In this document: positions 5,398-5,556 of the stretch, one piece after another | Numbering within the stretch: the stretch's first letter is position 1 | Layout of the letters: every line of letters starts with the position of its first letter | Assembly: GCA_021826485.1 (NCBI GenBank) | Contig: JAKAZX010000286.1 | Location: 1-5,556 of the forward strand | Direction: 5' to 3' | Source of the DNA: Pseudomonadota bacterium | GTDB lineage: Bacteria > Pseudomonadota > Alphaproteobacteria > Acetobacterales > Acetobacteraceae | DNA length: 5,556 nt | Notes under the pieces: model-generated | Told to the model about the DNA's origin: nothing | The model's database searches: none | The model's input: only the letters and a program-made list of their open reading frames with translations | Translations under genes and position numbers: made by a program

Positions 5398-5556
5398 ATG
5401 GACCAGTCCCCTCCCCCGAGGCGCAGCCGCGGCGAAGCCCTGGCGCGGCTGCTGGAGGCCGCGTTCTCGGTGATCCGCACCCGCGGCTATGCGGCAACCT
5501 CGGTGGAGGAGATCTGTCAGGCGGCCGGCGTCACCAAGGGCGCGTTCTTCCACCAT
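5398..5556 (+). CDS. TetR-family transcriptional regulator, N-terminal part (cut by window edge)
   Basis: Fifty-three codons are visible before the window ends. After a short Pro/Arg-rich leader (MDQSPPPRRSRGE), helix 1 runs LARLLEAAFSVIRTRGYAATSV. The helix-turn-helix follows as EEICQAAGVTKGAFFHH (37–53), the classic TetR DNA-binding pattern. The ligand-binding domain, normally about 130–150 residues more, lies outside, so the inducer class cannot be judged. The ATG at 5398 is the only possible start: the frame is closed by TAA at 5386–5388 and no other start codon precedes the helix-turn-helix. No Shine-Dalgarno sequence precedes it, in line with a leaderless mRNA. The gene begins 50 bases after the pirin stop with its own promoter and palindromic operator, so autorepression is likely. 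It may also control genes beyond the window. Confidence 0.93.
   Translation, partial: MDQSPPPRRSRGEALARLLEAAFSVIRTRGYAATSVEEICQAAGVTKGAFFHH

Noticed and set aside
4031..5497. A 488-codon minus-strand open frame opposite marR, pirin and tetR
   Set aside because: It is composition-driven (Arg/Gly/His/Gln-rich), has no family motifs, and is covered by three well-supported plus-strand genes.

Overview
The window is very GC-rich DNA with tightly packed genes, short gaps, GTG starts and few AT-rich stretches. The FabI, PdxH and chorismate synthase proteins look alphaproteobacterial. The order aroC–fabI facing pdxH, and the FabI tail ending near DAPDITVAD, are what I would expect in Acetobacteraceae or other Rhodospirillales. 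That placement is inference, because no search was possible.

Left part, minus strand (1–1091): the 5' portion of aroC (chorismate synthase, cut by the window edge) follows fabI (NADH enoyl-ACP reductase) by only 2 bases, so the two form an operon. A 73-base divergent gap (1092–1164) separates fabI from pdxH on the plus strand.

Right part, plus strand (1165–5556): six genes in the same direction. They are pdxH (pyridoxamine 5'-phosphate oxidase), a two-domain phosphotransferase/P-loop kinase overlapping the pdxH stop by 4 bases, a two-domain universal stress protein, a MarR-family regulator starting 3 bases after it, a pirin, and the first 53 codons of a TetR-family regulator. pdxH and the kinase are probably translationally coupled. 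The kinase–stress-protein pair recalls the DosR-regulated Rv2004c/Rv2005c pair of Mycobacterium tuberculosis. The second half therefore reads as a stress or redox response segment attached to housekeeping metabolism.

The clearest non-coding signals are two perfect 16-bp palindromes. One (4614–4629) lies between marR and pirin, overlaps a second dyad and abuts the pirin ribosome binding site; it is a likely operator. The other (5372–5387) sits in the spacer of a near-consensus sigma-70 promoter (TTGACG, 17 bases, TAAAAT) just before tetR. That promoter ends so close to the tetR ATG that the transcript is predicted to be leaderless. I see no RNA genes, insertion sequences, CRISPR arrays, clear intrinsic terminators or unmistakably novel system. 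The most interesting points are regulatory.
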